A DNA stretch of 60,000 bases, taken from contig CM060733.1 of the NCBI GenBank assembly GCA_030704615.1, forward strand, positions 54,748,001-54,808,000. Reading direction: 5' to 3'. This document shows, piece by piece, positions 23,917-36,700 of this stretch. Made by a program: the position numbers and the translations under genes. Source of the stretch: Takakia lepidozioides. Its lineage: Eukaryota; Streptophyta; Takakiopsida; Takakiales; Takakiaceae. Each line of letters begins with the position of its first letter. Positions within the stretch are counted from its first letter, which is position 1. Below the pieces are notes generated by a model. That model searched no databases, had not been told where the DNA came from, and worked only from the letters and a program-made list of their open reading frames with translations.

Positions 23917-26900
23917 ATGGGGTCGGGCAAGCCGAAGCGAAAGCGGAACGGCCCAAAAGATGATGATCCCGGTGAGCCCGATGGGGGCGACGTGTCACCG
24001 AGGCGGCCGTTTGAGGAAGCGATTAATGTTTCCGAAAACGAGGCCGCTCAGGAGCGGGAGGAATCCGAGGAGTCGGAGCCCGAGGAATCTTTGAGAGCTC
24101 CGACAAACCAAGAGATGCCTCCCATGCCGGCAGCCTTTTGGGAAGGGTTGTTGGCGCAGTTTGGCGGGACGTTGAAAGACGTGTTGAAGGCGGCTAATGC
24201 CACTTCCACCAAGGCAAAGTTTAAGGTGAAGCCTAAGGAACCCGGCACCTTCGAGGGCGTTCGAAACCGGAAGGCACTCAACACCTGGCTCCTGGAGCTA
24301 GAGCAGTACTTCCGGGCGGCCAAGTTGAGTGACGAGGATCGGGTGGAAGTGGCTCCCACCTATTTGAGGGGCTATGCTCAACAATGGTGGCAGAAACGCC
24401 TTCACGACCGAGGCCCAAGCCCGGAAACCTTGAACTGGAGTGAGTTCAAGGAATTGATGAAGAGACAGTTTGTGCCCCTCAACGCATCCTGGCTTGCCCG
24501 GGACAAGATGAGGAATTTGAAGCAAACAGATGACATTCGGGGGTATGTCCAGGCTTTCAATGTGCTGTTGCTCGAAGTCGCGGACATGGCAGAACCAGAA
24601 ATGGTCTTCAACTTTGTGGCGGGACTGGCCCCATGGGCTAGGCGGAAGTTGGAGGAGAAGCCACCCAAGACTTTGAACGAGGCAATTGAGAGAGCTGAAT
24701 GTTTCTCGGATGTCCCTAGGGGTGAGAGACAAGGCCGTACGGAGCTGAACCACAAGAAGACCCGGCGGGAAGGTGACTCCTCCCGACCGGAAAAGAAGTG
24801 GGATAGGCCACGCGGCGAAAATGGCACGTGGAAATCGAAGGGAGGTCCTTCACACGTCAAGGCGGCACCCGGTGCTTCGAAAGGAAAAGCGGGTGGAGCG
24901 ACTTATGGCGGACAGAAGGCGACCTTTGATGGAGTGTGTTTCAATTGCGGGGAGCCCGGGCACATGGCCAAGAAGTGCACGAAGCCCCGGCAATTGAACA
25001 TGACTCGGGCGACCACGGAGCTGTCGGAAGATACCATCAGTCGCTTGGTGGAAGCGGTGGTCGCCAGGACTTGCAAGGTAGGCAAATTTTCTTGTGAGTT
25101 GTATCAGGAAACTGGCGCCTTACGAAAAGGGAGTCAGTTATTGTTCGTGGATGGGATAATATCCGGAACTAATGTATCGTTGTTGGTGGACACAGGAGCG
25201 TCGCACTCCTTCATGACGCCGGCGGCGGCGCGAAAGTTGGGACTCCCGACAAGTGACGTGGGGGCCTCTATTGAGGTGCGCTCTGCCAAAGGAGAACCTC
25301 AGTTGGCGACAAGGTTGGCGTTTGATGTTCCTCTTCAACTGGGGAGTTGGGAGGGACGTGAGAACTTCACTATCTGCGAGATCGATGGAGTGGATCTCAT
25401 TTTGGGAATGACCTTTTTGAGCAAATCCGGAGCGGTCATAGATGGCCGCAAGAGAGTAGTCACGCTGCCATGTGGGAATGGTGGCGAGGTTTTACGAGTG
25501 TCGGAAACGCCCAAATCCGTGGGAGGGCGAATAAACCTTCTATCAGCAAAGGAGTGGGCCGTGGAGGAGACACACGAGTCCCAGTTTTTGCTTTACATTA
25601 GAGAAGTGAAAGGAGAAGGCGATGGGGAGCCGAGCCCAGATTGGATCAAGGGGATTTTGGAGAAATACCAGGATGTGATGCCGGAGGATTTACCAAGCGG
25701 CTTGCCACCGCGAAGAGGAGTTGACCACAAAATTGAGGTGATACCGGGATCGGAACCGCCTGCCAAGGCGCCCTACCGGTTGAGCCACAAAGAGTTGGTC
25801 GAGCTGAAGACTCAGCTCAAAGATCTAATGTCAAAGGGGTACATCCGGCCGAGTAAGTCACCTTACGGAGCCCCGGTGCTATTTGCAGACAAGAAGGATG
25901 GGACGCTGCGGATGTGTGTCGATTACAGGGCTCTGAATAAGGTGACTATCAAAAACCGGTACCCTTTGCCAAGGATCGACGACCTCTTCGATCGGTTGGC
26001 AGGAGCGAAGTATTTCAGCCGGATCGACTTGCGCTCCGGCTATCACCAAATTCGGGTGGCGGAAGGAGATGAGGAGAAGACCGCGTGCAGGACAAGGTAT
26101 GGTTCATATGAGTTCTTGGTGATGCCTTTTGGGCTCACCAATGCACCAGCGACATTTAGCACGCTGATGAACAGCCTTTTCCAGGAGTGGTTGGATGACT
26201 TTGTGATCGTGTACATCGACGACATCTTGGTGTACTCGAAAACAAAGGAGGAGCACCTGGAGCACCTCAAAAGGGTGTTCCAAAAATTGCGAGAAGGGAA
26301 GCTGTATGCCAAAGCTTCAAAGTGCGAATTCGGGGTCACAAAAGTGGAGTTCTTGGGGCACGTGATTACACAGGATGGGATCAAAATGGATGACAGAAAG
26401 GTGAGGGCGATCTTGGACTGGGAGCCTCCGACTTCGGTCCCGGGAGTGCGATCCTTCCTAGGACTCGCCTCCTATTACCGGAAGTATGTGAGAAATTTCG
26501 CCAAGATCGCGGGGCCGCTGTCGGACCTTCTGTGTAAATCCAAAGTCTGGGTATGGAACACATTTTGTGGCCAAGCTTTTGCTGAATTGAAGCAGCGGAT
26601 GACGGAAGCTCCAGTCTTAAAAATCCCGGAGTTCGATCGTCCGTTTGAGATTCATACAGATGCATCGGACTTCGCAATTGGGGGTGTACTTATGCAAGAT
26701 GGACGTCCAGTGGCTTACGAAAGTAAGAAACTGAATGAAGTGGAGCGACGGTGGCCGACGCACGAAAAAGAGATGAAGGCGGTGGTACATTGCCTTGAAC
26801 TCTGGCGCCACTATGTTGGTTCCAACCCAGTGAAGGTGTTCACGGACAATGTCACGGTGAAGTATTTTGCCACGCAGCCCAAGTTGTCCCCAAAACAACT

Positions 26901-28479
26901 TAGGTGGCAAGATACTTTGGCAGTGTTCGACGTGGATATCCAGTACAAACCGGGACGGGACAATGTGGTGGCCGATGCTTTAAGTAGAAAGCAGCAGCTC
27001 TTGTTGGTGTACAAGGGCGAGACGGCGCTCCAAAGGAAGATCCGGAAGGCTTGCCGGAAGGATGAGCTGGCAAAGTGCGTGATGCAGAACTTGAGAATGG
27101 GGGTTAAATCGCAGTTCCACTTGCAAAACGGACTGCTCCGGTATAAGCAAAAACGTCTCTATGTGCCAAAGGGAGGGATCAGGGATAGTCTCTTGAGAGA
27201 ATGCCATGATAGCCCGCTTGCGGGCCACGGTGGAGCCAAGCGCACTGCGGCACTCTTGAAGAAAGAGTATTTCTGGCCCAAACTGAGGGAGGAGGCAGAG
27301 GAGTATGTTAAGACATGCACCACATGCCAACAAAACCGGAGCGAGTATAAAAAGCAAGCGGGGCTGTTACAACCCTTGCCGATTCCAGAGGGGACTTGGG
27401 AAAGCGTCTCGATGGATTTCATGACTGCTTTGCCGCTGTCAAAAGGATTCGATGCAATCATGGTGGTGGTAGATAGGTTCAGTAAAATGGCCCATTTCAT
27501 CCCCACCAAGGAGACGGCAACTGCGCAGGAGACAGGGCGACTTTACTTCGCCCACGTCTTAAAGCATCATGGAGTCCCGAAGGATATTGTCTCGGACCGC
27601 GATCCAAAGTTTACGAGTAAATTCTGGAGAGCACTTTGGAAGAAGATGGGGACGAGGCTGAAGATGAGCACCGCCTTCCGACCTACGACGGACGGCCAAA
27701 CGGAAAGAGTGAATTCCGTAGTGAAGCAATTCTTGCGGAATTACGTGTCGGCAGACCAATCAGACTGGATGGAACACTTAGACGCGGCAGAGTTCTGTTA
27801 TAATAACACAGAACACTCCGCGACGGGAGTTTCCCCTTTTGTGTTGGTCTATGGAAAAGCACCTCTGGTGCCGACAAGTTGGGCCGCCCAGGACGTTGAG
27901 GAACCGGCAGTAGCGGCGGTACTGGAAGAACGCGAGCGTTTGTTGAAGCTCGCAAAGTACAACATTGCCAAAGCTAGGAAACGGTATGAAAGGCAGGCGA
28001 ATCGGAAGCGGAGGGAAGTGAAGTTTGAGGCAGGCACAGAGGTCTGGTTGAACATCAAGAATTTTCGACTACCTCCGGAAATGAGTCCGAAGTTCGTACC
28101 TCCGTATGCGGGTCCCTTTCGCATTCGGAGGGTTATGAATGAGGATGTGTATGAATTGGAGCTGCCAGCAAACAGCAAGGTGCACCCAGTATTCCATGTC
28201 TCCCTTTTGAAGCCTTACTTCAAAGATGAAGCACGTCCGAATCGGCAGCAAGTGTTGCGTCCGCCACCTATGCTGTTGGATCATGAAAATGAACCCGAGT
28301 ACGAGGTGGAGGCAATACTTAAGTCGAGGAGGTTCAAGAACCGAGAAACGGAGTATCTCGTCAAATGGAAGGGCTATCATCTTGTGGAGGCATCTTGGGT
28401 GCGTGCCTCAGAAATGGGAAACGCATCCGAGGCAGTTGCAGCGTTCGAAGGGCGACCTCAAAAGCGGAAGAAGCGTTGA
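23917..28479 (+). CDS. Gag-Pol polyprotein with chromodomain (Ty3/gypsy), 1520 aa
   Basis: A single uninterrupted frame that makes all element proteins. From ATG 23917 ([12 protein letters not shown]), the order is: retrotransposon Gag core (about aa 105-250, [20 protein letters not shown]); CCHC zinc knuckle [14 protein letters not shown] (about aa 342-355); aspartic protease [12 protein letters not shown] (about 423); reverse transcriptase with YIDDI (about aa 766) and [12 protein letters not shown]; RNase H starting [14 protein letters not shown] (about 911); integrase H2C2 zinc binding (H..H..CTTCQQN, about 1097-1141); the DDE core with MDFM, SDRDPKF and TDGQTERVN; and a C-terminal chromodomain ([17 protein letters not shown], about 1461-1511) that steers integration to marked chromatin in chromoviruses. 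The frame is open further upstream but only from a GTG in the LTR, so ATG 23917 is preferred. All catalytic residues I checked are intact. Confidence 0.96.
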   Translation: MGSGKPKRKRNGPKDDDPGEPDGGDVSPRRPFEEAINVSENEAAQEREESEESEPEESLRAPTNQEMPPMPAAFWEGLLAQFGGTLKDVLKAANATSTKAKFKVKPKEPGTFEGVRNRKALNTWLLELEQYFRAAKLSDEDRVEVAPTYLRGYAQQWWQKRLHDRGPSPETLNWSEFKELMKRQFVPLNASWLARDKMRNLKQTDDIRGYVQAFNVLLLEVADMAEPEMVFNFVAGLAPWARRKLEEKPPKTLNEAIERAECFSDVPRGERQGRTELNHKKTRREGDSSRPEKKWDRPRGENGTWKSKGGPSHVKAAPGASKGKAGGATYGGQKATFDGVCFNCGEPGHMAKKCTKPRQLNMTRATTELSEDTISRLVEAVVARTCKVGKFSCELYQETGALRKGSQLLFVDGIISGTNVSLLVDTGASHSFMTPAAARKLGLPTSDVGASIEVRSAKGEPQLATRLAFDVPLQLGSWEGRENFTICEIDGVDLILGMTFLSKSGAVIDGRKRVVTLPCGNGGEVLRVSETPKSVGGRINLLSAKEWAVEETHESQFLLYIREVKGEGDGEPSPDWIKGILEKYQDVMPEDLPSGLPPRRGVDHKIEVIPGSEPPAKAPYRLSHKELVELKTQLKDLMSKGYIRPSKSPYGAPVLFADKKDGTLRMCVDYRALNKVTIKNRYPLPRIDDLFDRLAGAKYFSRIDLRSGYHQIRVAEGDEEKTACRTRYGSYEFLVMPFGLTNAPATFSTLMNSLFQEWLDDFVIVYIDDILVYSKTKEEHLEHLKRVFQKLREGKLYAKASKCEFGVTKVEFLGHVITQDGIKMDDRKVRAILDWEPPTSVPGVRSFLGLASYYRKYVRNFAKIAGPLSDLLCKSKVWVWNTFCGQAFAELKQRMTEAPVLKIPEFDRPFEIHTDASDFAIGGVLMQDGRPVAYESKKLNEVERRWPTHEKEMKAVVHCLELWRHYVGSNPVKVFTDNVTVKYFATQPKLSPKQLRWQDTLAVFDVDIQYKPGRDNVVADALSRKQQLLLVYKGETALQRKIRKACRKDELAKCVMQNLRMGVKSQFHLQNGLLRYKQKRLYVPKGGIRDSLLRECHDSPLAGHGGAKRTAALLKKEYFWPKLREEAEEYVKTCTTCQQNRSEYKKQAGLLQPLPIPEGTWESVSMDFMTALPLSKGFDAIMVVVDRFSKMAHFIPTKETATAQETGRLYFAHVLKHHGVPKDIVSDRDPKFTSKFWRALWKKMGTRLKMSTAFRPTTDGQTERVNSVVKQFLRNYVSADQSDWMEHLDAAEFCYNNTEHSATGVSPFVLVYGKAPLVPTSWAAQDVEEPAVAAVLEERERLLKLAKYNIAKARKRYERQANRKRREVKFEAGTEVWLNIKNFRLPPEMSPKFVPPYAGPFRIRRVMNEDVYELELPANSKVHPVFHVSLLKPYFKDEARPNRQQVLRPPPMLLDHENEPEYEVEAILKSRRFKNRETEYLVKWKGYHLVEASWVRASEMGNASEAVAAFEGRPQKRKKR

Positions 28480-29385
28480 TGGGGACATCAACCTTGGAGC
28501 GTGGGGGAGGAAATGCATGCTTAGCCCGGTTTAGCTAGCTCAGGAATCCGATTGCAAAAACTTGTATTGTACAAAAATTTGTGATAAAGGAAATGGGTTC
28601 CAAATATTGTGCGTCCTATTGTGTTTGGAATGGTGATGCATGGTGTGGTTGGCTGGTGTGTAGAATGCATGCTAGCTTACAAAAGTGGGAGAGGTAAATT
28701 GGGTTAATCGTGTGTTTGCGCAGTGCCGAAATCGGGTGACTCCCATCCAAGGGGCAAGGAAACTTGCGCCTTATTTGGGAGTTCAAGTGCTAGTGCGCAC
28801 CTGGCGCGTGCGCGTACTATAACTGCGCTACCGAGGGGGTTGCCTTGTAGTGCGGGCTAACGCGGAAGCTACGTGCTTCCGTTCACGTACTATAACCGTG
28901 TAGCCTCGGGACGAAGTCGTAGTGCGGCTTCGGCGTGTTCCCGTACCTCAGGCCAGCATTCCAAGGCGGACCCAATTGTAGTGATTGGGGCGCACGGTTG
29001 GTTCAAGGTTATCTTCCTAGTCAAAGAGGGTTTCAGGTGAACCCTTGCTCAAGGTGATGCCAAAAGCGGCATCATGAGCGATCGCAAGCAATGTTGTTGC
29101 AGTAAGGCGATTCGATCCTCGGGGAGGATCGTTCCTTGGCCTTGAAGTAGGCCAAGAAGAGTGCACTGGGAGGAGCTGGAGAGGCTCCACCCTTGGCCGG
29201 GACTTGGAGGAAGTCGGCCGAACTAGCTAGTGGAGAGTGGAGTCAAGTGTGGGGTTTGGTTCTTTGCCATGGGACGCCATGGTACGGAAACAAACTCCTT
29301 GATGTGGGACGCCACAACTTGGATGTTCGTTTCTACAAAATGGACAAGTCGATGAGGACATCGACTCCCTGTTGGTAGGGGTGTG
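28480..29385 (+). other. 3' untranslated internal region of the chromovirus
   Basis: About 900 bp between the pol stop and the 3' LTR without an open frame. It contains GCGTACTATAAC.GCG repeated in variant form (about 28811 and 28884) and a GAGGATCG repeat (about 29115). The last bases (GGTAGGGGTG) are the likely polypurine tract. Confidence 0.7.
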
Positions 29386-30109
29386 TGTCGCGGCCCTTTG
29401 CCTTGAGGGCAGGGGGTCGGGACACATGAGGGGCTGCCCCTGTGGTGGGGGCAGCGGCGGCGATAGGTATGGGGGGCTGAAGCACCCTTGAGTGCCCAAG
29501 GCACTCAAGGAGGCGGAGGCGCTCACTAGGTGGAGCCCCGCACACCGGGTTGCGGTGGAGGTGGCTCCACAAGGGGTGGTGGTAGCTTAGTGGGACTTAG
29601 TGGGGGTGGCATAGGACTCACCATGGGGTGGAGACCTCGAGGTGGGAGTCGTGGGGAGTCTTGGGACTCATCACGGTCCATTGGGGCCGCGGTGAGTGGG
29701 CCAAGACTCACCGCGACTCACCACCGGGAGTCGAGGGTTTTCGTGGTGGTTCGCCATAAAATGGCATGGCTGGTTATGAAACCCCCGCGGACAGCTACAG
29801 AAGTATATATAGGGAGTAGTAACCCCGAGAACGGTGCAAGCCCGTTGGTGACCAAAAACTAGTGAGTAAGCGAGCGAGCCGGAAAGCGACCAAAGAGTGG
29901 GGAGCTGTTCCGGACTGCCATCTACCAAAGGGAATTCTCCTAGTCCCAAATAGGTGGAGGGTTTGGAGGGAAGCGGAAGGGGACCGTTATGTCCCGGTGA
30001 GCAGCCGAAACTCCAAGTTGGCCCGGCGGCCAGGTTGGGAGTCAGGCGCGCGCATCCAAGCGAGTAACTATGACTTGAAGGGGAGTTTACCGAACTGAGG
30101 TGTGCGACA
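29386..30109 (+). repeat. 3' LTR of the chromovirus
   Basis: Same length (724 bp) and same ends as the 5' LTR. I saw no difference between the two copies in the stretches I compared, and their translations in several frames are identical. It is followed by the target duplication GTGGC. Confidence 0.95.
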
Positions 30110-32380
30110 GTGGCTCTGTGCAAGGCTTCGTGGGCCAGCAAGATATTGTCAAGGATCATGCGATCTTTCAGGAACCCTGCCTGGTCCTTCCTGATGATGG
30201 ATGGCAGCAGTGGTTGTAACCTCAAAGCCAAAGCCTTTGCAATTATCTTGTAGGTGGAGTTGAGAAGCGTAATGGGGCGGTAGTTGGCCATGGTATCCCT
30301 TTCTCTTTTCTTGAAAATCAGAGTAATGAGCCCTTCCGAGATCTGGGATGGCATCACCTTTTAATCGAAGATGTCATTGGCCATTAGCAGGAATTCATGA
30401 CTTATTGTTCCCCACATGGCCTTGAGGAACTCAATTGGCAGACTGTCCAGCCCAGGTGATTTGTTTGAAGCCATGTTTTCCACCGCCTCTCCCAGTTCTC
30501 TCTTTGTAAATGGGGCTGCGAGTGTGTTCCTGTCCATGTCACCAAGAGCCTCTGGGATTAGTAAAGCTCTCGCCTGATCTATGGAGGCCGAGGGGGGCTG
30601 GCATTGAAATAGCTGCCCAAAGAACCTTGCTGCCAGCGTTGCCATGTTCCTAGGGTTGTCTGTTGGCAGTCCTGTATCCGGGTCTTTCAATGCAGGCAAT
30701 GCGGTAGCAGCTCTCCTTTGCGCGGCTTTGGCGAAGAAGTACTTGTTTATCTTTTCGCCTTTCAACGACCAATTAACATCCGATTTGATTCTGATGAAGC
30801 TTTCATTGGCATGTAGCAGCAGCGACAAGTTTCTTTTAGCTGTGTTGTAGGAGATCAGCGTCTGAGGCCCTTCACGGCCTGCCTGAAGTTGATACTGACA
30901 CACTCGCAAACATTTGGTGAGAGCTTTTTGTTTTCTGGATCTCTCCTTGGCCTGCTCCATGGAGATTTCCTGACAACACTTTCTGACTAGTTTGAGCTTA
31001 GATAGGTAAATCAGTGTTGGAGAGGAATAGGGGAGGGTAGCAGATCGCCAGGCATTGGCGCCTGGGGTACCGAGCAGCATTAAGATTGCAGAGTGATCAA
31101 AGCCAAGTTGTATGGGATCAATGGGAGCCCTTTTCATCCACTGCAAGAGAGAGGCAGTGCAATAAAACATGTCTAGTCTGGCTTGACACAAGTTAGGAGG
31201 ACTTCTATTGTTAGACCAGGTGAACTTTAGTTCACCTGACTGGGGCCAGTAGCATCAAGCAATCCAATAGTGAAACAAAGGGAATCCCAGGAGTTTTTTT
31301 CAGCAGCAGACAAGGCATGAGCAGAAGGGCCGAGGCGGTCATCTTCATCCTCCACCATGTTGAAATCCCCCCCTACGAGCCAATGCTGAATATCGGGGAA
31401 TTGCAAAAGTTTATTTCTTATGAGATCCCACAAAGCCACCCTTTTATCAATGTCATTTGGTGCATATATGTTCAAGATACCTAGCCTACCCAACGATTGC
31501 CCTATGTTGAAGGAGACGAATTGCACCCTTTTTATTGAAGAAGTCTCTGGCCCACAGTCTGATTCTCGCTCTTTTTGGAGCCGAATGTTCAGAGCCCAGG
31601 CCTCTTACATTCCAACTGCAAAAAGAGAGATTCATGGGGGGGGGGGAGGCCCATGGGTACTCCATGATTTGATGGCCAAGTTGTCGTGAAAGTGTACTTG
31701 GTGCGCCTATCCGAGGGAGGAAGCGTGGAGACCCACTTGAAGCCTAATGGTGGGGGGAGGAGAGTTGGCAGTTTCCAGAGGTAAACTAACTGAGATCTCT
31801 TCCGTTTGCTGCTGCATCCTAGGTGAACAAATTGGTTTGTATTACCCTTGTGAAGTGAGAGCCCTGCCCTGGAGGGTTCCCAAGACAAAGTGCAAGAGAG
31901 GGGGAGGATGGAGGAAGGGGAGGATGGGGGGTTTTGGGTGTCCCACCAGCCTGGGAGCAACTTGTGTTGACTGGCGTGGCAGTCAAGGACCAGGGTCCAC
32001 ACCCTTTTATGGTCCGAGGCCTGGGGCACAAAGAAGAGGATTGGAGAGACAGTGGAGATAGGAAGGGGGGGAGTTGGGGGGGGGAGTTGGGGAGGGGAGT
32101 AAGCATGCAAAGCGATGCTTACCGCTGGAGGGGAGTCAACTAATGTCTCCTCCGGCAGAAGAAAAGTAATGGAATGATCCGGCACCGCGCTTGAGGATGC
32201 AACAAATTGTCTGTCCACGTGAAGCACCAGCTCTCTGTTGGTGTTGATCATTTGTTGGGGAAACTTATTCTTGGGCTTGTGCAGGTTGTAGTGCTCCTCC
32301 ACAAGCTTGAGTCCTTTAGCGAAGATCTTGGCACTTCGCGCACTCATATGGGTCTTTGACTCTGCAAGACAATAGGTCAA
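30110..32380 (-). pseudogene. LINE (L1-type) ORF1 end, endonuclease and 5' part of reverse transcriptase
   Basis: This is the other half of the LINE that the gypsy interrupts. On the minus strand it reads a proline-rich ORF1-like tail (about 32380-31600), an AP-endonuclease start SWNVRGLGSEHSAPKR, endonuclease blocks NIYAPND and LVGGDFNMVEDEDDR, LGFDHSAILMLL (catalytic SDH region, here FDHS), the EN-RT linker, then reverse transcriptase with SPGLDSLPIEFLKAMW, ANYRPITLLNSTYKIIAK and KDQAGFLKDRMILDNIL. It breaks at the gypsy target site after ALHRATV and resumes at 23132. Stops near 31190-31230 and 30358 and a frameshift at the start of the endonuclease show decay. Confidence 0.9.
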
Positions 32381-32384
32381 ATCT

Positions 32385-32495
32385 TTGATAAAGTCATTGT
32401 AAAGAATATGTCAAACCTAGGAAGGTTGACTTTAGGAAGCTTTGACTTGAGGCTCTCAAGTCAAACCTTTAAAATAATCATATTGTGAAGGATAT
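32385..32495 (-). repeat. LTR-like fragment related to the 38-44 kb gypsy ends
   Basis: The minus strand reads GGTTTGACTTGAGAGCCTCA..., and GTTTGACATATTCTTTACAA followed by AAAGATTTGACCTA, matching the plus-strand repeat at about 43490-43600 and at 38411. It is probably a solo-LTR remnant or repeat fragment of the same family in opposite orientation. Confidence 0.55.
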
Positions 32496-32768
32496 ATAAA
32501 CCTGCAATGAAAGCCTAGAAGGCATCAAGTTGTTTTGGGAAAAAATTGAGAAGTACTTTTATTCTAGTTTGTGTAGATCCTGGGTGTTACATCGACAAAA
32601 ACATACCGGACGGCGAAAGACCCATCACCGGGGGAATCGGCGGCGAAACCTCATCCGGCTTGGAGCAAGTGCCGCCAAAGCTGGTACTCATTCTCCGCCT
32701 CTGCTTTCCTTCCTGCATTCCATTGCGAAACACTTCCAATGAATTAATAATTATTTCCTAATGGGCAG

Positions 32769-33598
32769 GATTATATGATCTATCCACCACACGACTATTC
32801 CCAAGCTGTCAATCCCACGGATTTCTTTGCTCTTCCAATGGGTCCAAATGGATGTCAGCCCGGATATTATGTCCTGGTTCTGGATGTCGGGTTCCTATGT
32901 GAGGCCTACCTTCAGAATGGGCCAAAAATCCCTCCCGCAACACAGCCTTGTATCTTCGTTGGAAGATTTAAGTTAGCAATGCGACATTAGGTGGGAGAGT
33001 TCCTCAAATGGGTCGTCAAGAAGTTTTGGGTCATCTTATGGAACACTGGCAAAGAAGAGACTGTCGTGGATTTCAAATCAGCCTTGTTCGGGAGGAACGC
33101 CCACAAGGTCATGCAATACAGTTCCGACCAATGTGTGGAACATAGACTTACTTTCAACACATACTGGCCTACACTACCTAAGGCCCCAATCTACTTCAAA
33201 CGACTTTACGACTTGTTTGTAAACCCCGACTCTAAAGCCTATCTGGTCTAACACCCTGCTTATCGACGTCGTTGGGAACATGTACAAGTCTTTCCTCAAT
33301 CCTCCGAGCCTGATCATCTTCCTATCTAAATACGAAGCACTTGTAGATCCATACAAGGATGATTTTCTGATGGGTCATCTGAAGCCCCACTTGGAGAAGT
33401 TGAGGCATTAAAAAATGGACGTGTACTTGGGCCTTCAATGAGCAGATTCCTTTTGGAATACCTAAGGATATCTACTTTCAGGATGCTAGAGTGAAATTCA
33501 TTAATCGCTGGGACTTTCCATGGCCTAAGAACGAGGAATGGGATGCACATCTAAAGTACCTAGAGGCCCTGGAAGTGGAACATGGGATATTAAAGTGA
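32769..33598 (+). pseudogene. FCP1/NIF-like phosphatase domain, decayed copy 1
   Basis: FCP1-homology domains are HAD-type phosphatases, classically acting on the RNA polymerase II CTD. After an AG at 32768 the frame reads a tail (FFALPMGPNG), then YYVLVLDVGFLCEAYL, the position of the HAD motif I where D-L-(N/D)-G-(V/L)-L is expected; the first Asp is kept. It continues VGEFLKWVVKKFWVILWNTG (the W(S/T) motif II area), PIYFKRLYDLF, and, after a one-base shift near 33245, NTLLIDVVGNMYKSFLNPPS (HAD motif IV region). The end is RWDFPWPKNEEWDAHLKYL. An in-frame TAG at 32988-32990 and the frameshift make it a pseudogene unless assembly errors are involved. Confidence 0.6.
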
Positions 33599-33704
33599 CT
33601 AGTTTTGAGAATGTATTCGGATTCTGAGGTCATTGAGTTCCTTATCTGTTCATGGGATTTTTCTTTTCTTGATTTACTTAAGTGTCTTTATCACTTCTTC
33701 ACAG

Positions 33705-36700
33705 ATCCGACAACCTGGATCTCCACCTGTGAGGGGAACTCGTTTGATAATTTTTGAAGTTAATGGAGTGTTATGCAAAATAACGAAGCGCCAGAGCCCA
33801 GGACCTGCTCCATGTTTTTCGGAATCTGATTACAACATTCCTGCTATTGTTGGGTATCGGCAAATTTTTAGACGGAAGATGTACCGAGAAATTTGGCAAG
33901 AGTTACACAAACACTTCATTTTAGGTATTTGGAGCTGCATGGTGCTTAAAAACTTAAATGTCGTTCTGAATTTGTTCCTACGTGGTCTTCCACGGCCAGT
34001 GTTCATCATGTCGCATGAGGATTGTATCATTTGCCCAAACAAACTGCACCCAAATTACCAAACGGGACAAGATCAACCTCCTGTGTTCTTGAAACCACTC
34101 CTTAAAGTATGACAGAGTTCTGAAGGTTTTTACAATCAGAGTAACACTCTGTTGATTAATGATACGGCTTTGAAGTGTTTGCTGAACCCTCCTGAATCTT
34201 GTCTTCTTCTCAAGTCTTTTGAGAACATCGACATCGACGATTTCTTCCTTCTCAAACTTAGAGATTTCTTACCTAGCTTCTTGAAATTTGAGAACGTCTC
34301 AAGCTTCTTGAAAGCAAGGAGAATAGGATTTCCACCTTTCAAAGTTAACGATCCACAGTTCAAGCCTCTTCTTGACTATATTGACAATTTACAATATCGT
34401 GATTTTCGAGTAAATGATAAGTAAATATTCGCGTCTTACTGTGGACACAATTTACTATTTAAAATTGATTGTGAAGACCATGGAATTTCAGGCTTCTTCT
34501 GATATTCTTTTGCTTTGCATGGAAATTATTATATTATCAAACCATATGTAACGGTCAATGGATTCGTTGTTCCTTTATGTCCTTCGATTTCTTTTCGGAA
34601 CCACGCGTGGTCACGCGTTCTTCCAACTCAACTTTGCTGACATATATTTCATTTGCAGGTATGCCCATATCTATATGTTCTCCATGCCACAAATGCATCT
34701 TCAATTGGCGAAACAATATCGTCTAATATTTGTTGACGATGTAGAAATGATCAGACCAGAAGCTTTCCAAGGACCTGACAACTTGTTGTCTACTCAGGCA
34801 TCCATTGTTGTTATAGAGAGTGATCCCATCAGTGTTTCGGATGTTGTTTCGAGGCTCAAAATGTCAAAAGGTGAATCCACCGTTAGCAGGGTCGATGATT
34901 TAACTGGGGTTGGCTGCATAGTGGAAAGCGACTCTCAATATCTTGGGGAATCCTCTTTGGAGCCGTCCTTTTCCCAACACTTTCCACCAGACGCCGTCAC
35001 GGGGCATCTACATGAGTCTACCGAACAATTGATTGCAACTATCGCTCAACTGCCTCCTCATCATGTCATAATTCCAAGCGGGCCACCGGATCACGAGGGT
35101 TGGACACCTCAGTTGCTGAGAAGTCAGGTGATTTAATTCTATTTCATCCATGCGTTTTATTGTTACCGTGTTTATGTTCATCCTCTGATTTTCTCTCTTT
35201 ACTCCAGGCTAGAAAAGCTGCAACGTATGACCTTCATGTGAAGCGGCAACTTCTGTGGGGTTGTATTCCAAGGTAATCATTTTTTTTTCCGTTTGAATAT
35301 GGTTAAGGATGTGCAGAAAGAAAGAAACCAAATTCCATTGCCAACTGTCAGCGAGAAGGTTATTGAACTCACTCATTCGCCGACTGAAGTCAGCACACCG
35401 ACAAGACCGGAATATATTTTTGCACATCCTCAACCCCCCAGAATTTCGGATAGTCATGTGTCAAGGAAACGTCACAGATCACAACAGTCAGCGGCGGTCG
35501 TGTCCGACGATGAAGAAACAACATCTAACGTTCTGTTATCCCTTCAACATTCATCTGTCTCCAGTGGTAACCCGCCTCAGAATCGAAGGGTAAATCTAGC
35601 AAAGATAATAAGTATCACCTTCACTTGGTCCTCTGTCTTATTGGTTATGGCTTCCTAGTAATCATTACATATATCATTTACATTGTCGACACAACTTTAC
35701 ACAAAGTATCCTCGCGCGATCGCGCGTGGTTGCAGGAAACTCGGAGACTCCCGATTGTGATTTTTTGTCTCAAGTCTCAATTGGGTGTCGTAATGCTGAA
35801 AATATTACCTTCACAAAATATTCCATTTGAAAATCAGGGTAGAAACTAGATAAACCACAAAACGCAAGTATGTCGTGGCATTTTTTGAGTTGTAAAATGG
35901 AAATACCTAATTTTTGGGTCAGATAACAAAAACTAATGGACTTTTTTGGATGGTTCAGAACGTTGTTACTCAAGAAATGTGTGGTGTCCGGAAACACAAA
36001 CGCATGTTGCTGGTACTGAGTGTCAATGGACTTCTTTGCTACAGGCCACCTCCTACCAGAGGTGAGTTGTTTAAACAGAGGTTCCACTTGAGGAAAGTAA
36101 CAATTCAGGTGCCCGCAAGACCATTTGTGGTTCCAAGACCTGGAGTGCTGGAGTTTCTTCGACTTGCATTGACTCATTTTCATGTAGCGATTTGGTCTTG
36201 CTCTGAGAGGGATACTGTATTCAAGATGTTGGAGTGTTTCGTTCCTCCGGAAATTATGAAACAATTTCGTTTCATATGGTCTGCCGAGCATTGCACAGAT
36301 ACAGCTGGATATATTAAGCCTGGAATGAAATACCGTATTAAAGATATTAAGAGTATTCTCGTAAAATTTAGTGGGAAAGAATTTGCTAGGCATGGGCAAA
36401 TTCTACTGGTCGACGATGACCAATCCAAGGCACTCCGAAACCCAGTGAATACTGGAGTCTTCCCCATCACATTCAAGGAATCAAGCAATTTGGAGGATTT
36501 GGTTGACCTCACCAAAGCTTTGTGGCCTTTTCTCTCTGGCTTGATTGGAGCCCAGTCTGTTGTTGATTACGTCGGCAAGAACTCCTGCAAATCTTCTAGC
36601 CCTCCGATAGATCAAAATCACGTCTACTGGTCCTAGTTTGGAAGATTTATTGATGCTTTTGTTTGGCACCCCCCTCAAAAAGATCCCGATTATCTGGGTA

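Larger units (their letters stand above)
23138..30109 (+). mobile_element. Young Ty3/gypsy chromovirus, complete, 6,972 bp
   Basis: A full LTR retrotransposon bounded by 724-bp LTRs (23138-23861 and 29386-30109) that begin TGTCG and end GCGACA. The 5-bp target duplication GTGGC is exact (23133-23137 and 30110-30114). A tRNA-iMet primer-binding site follows the 5' LTR, a single long gag-pol frame occupies the middle, and a G-rich polypurine stretch (GGTAGGGGTG) precedes the 3' LTR. The two LTRs encode identical translations over long stretches, so the insertion is recent. It lies inside the reverse-transcriptase part of an older LINE of opposite strand. Autonomous activity is plausible but not shown. 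Confidence 0.97.
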
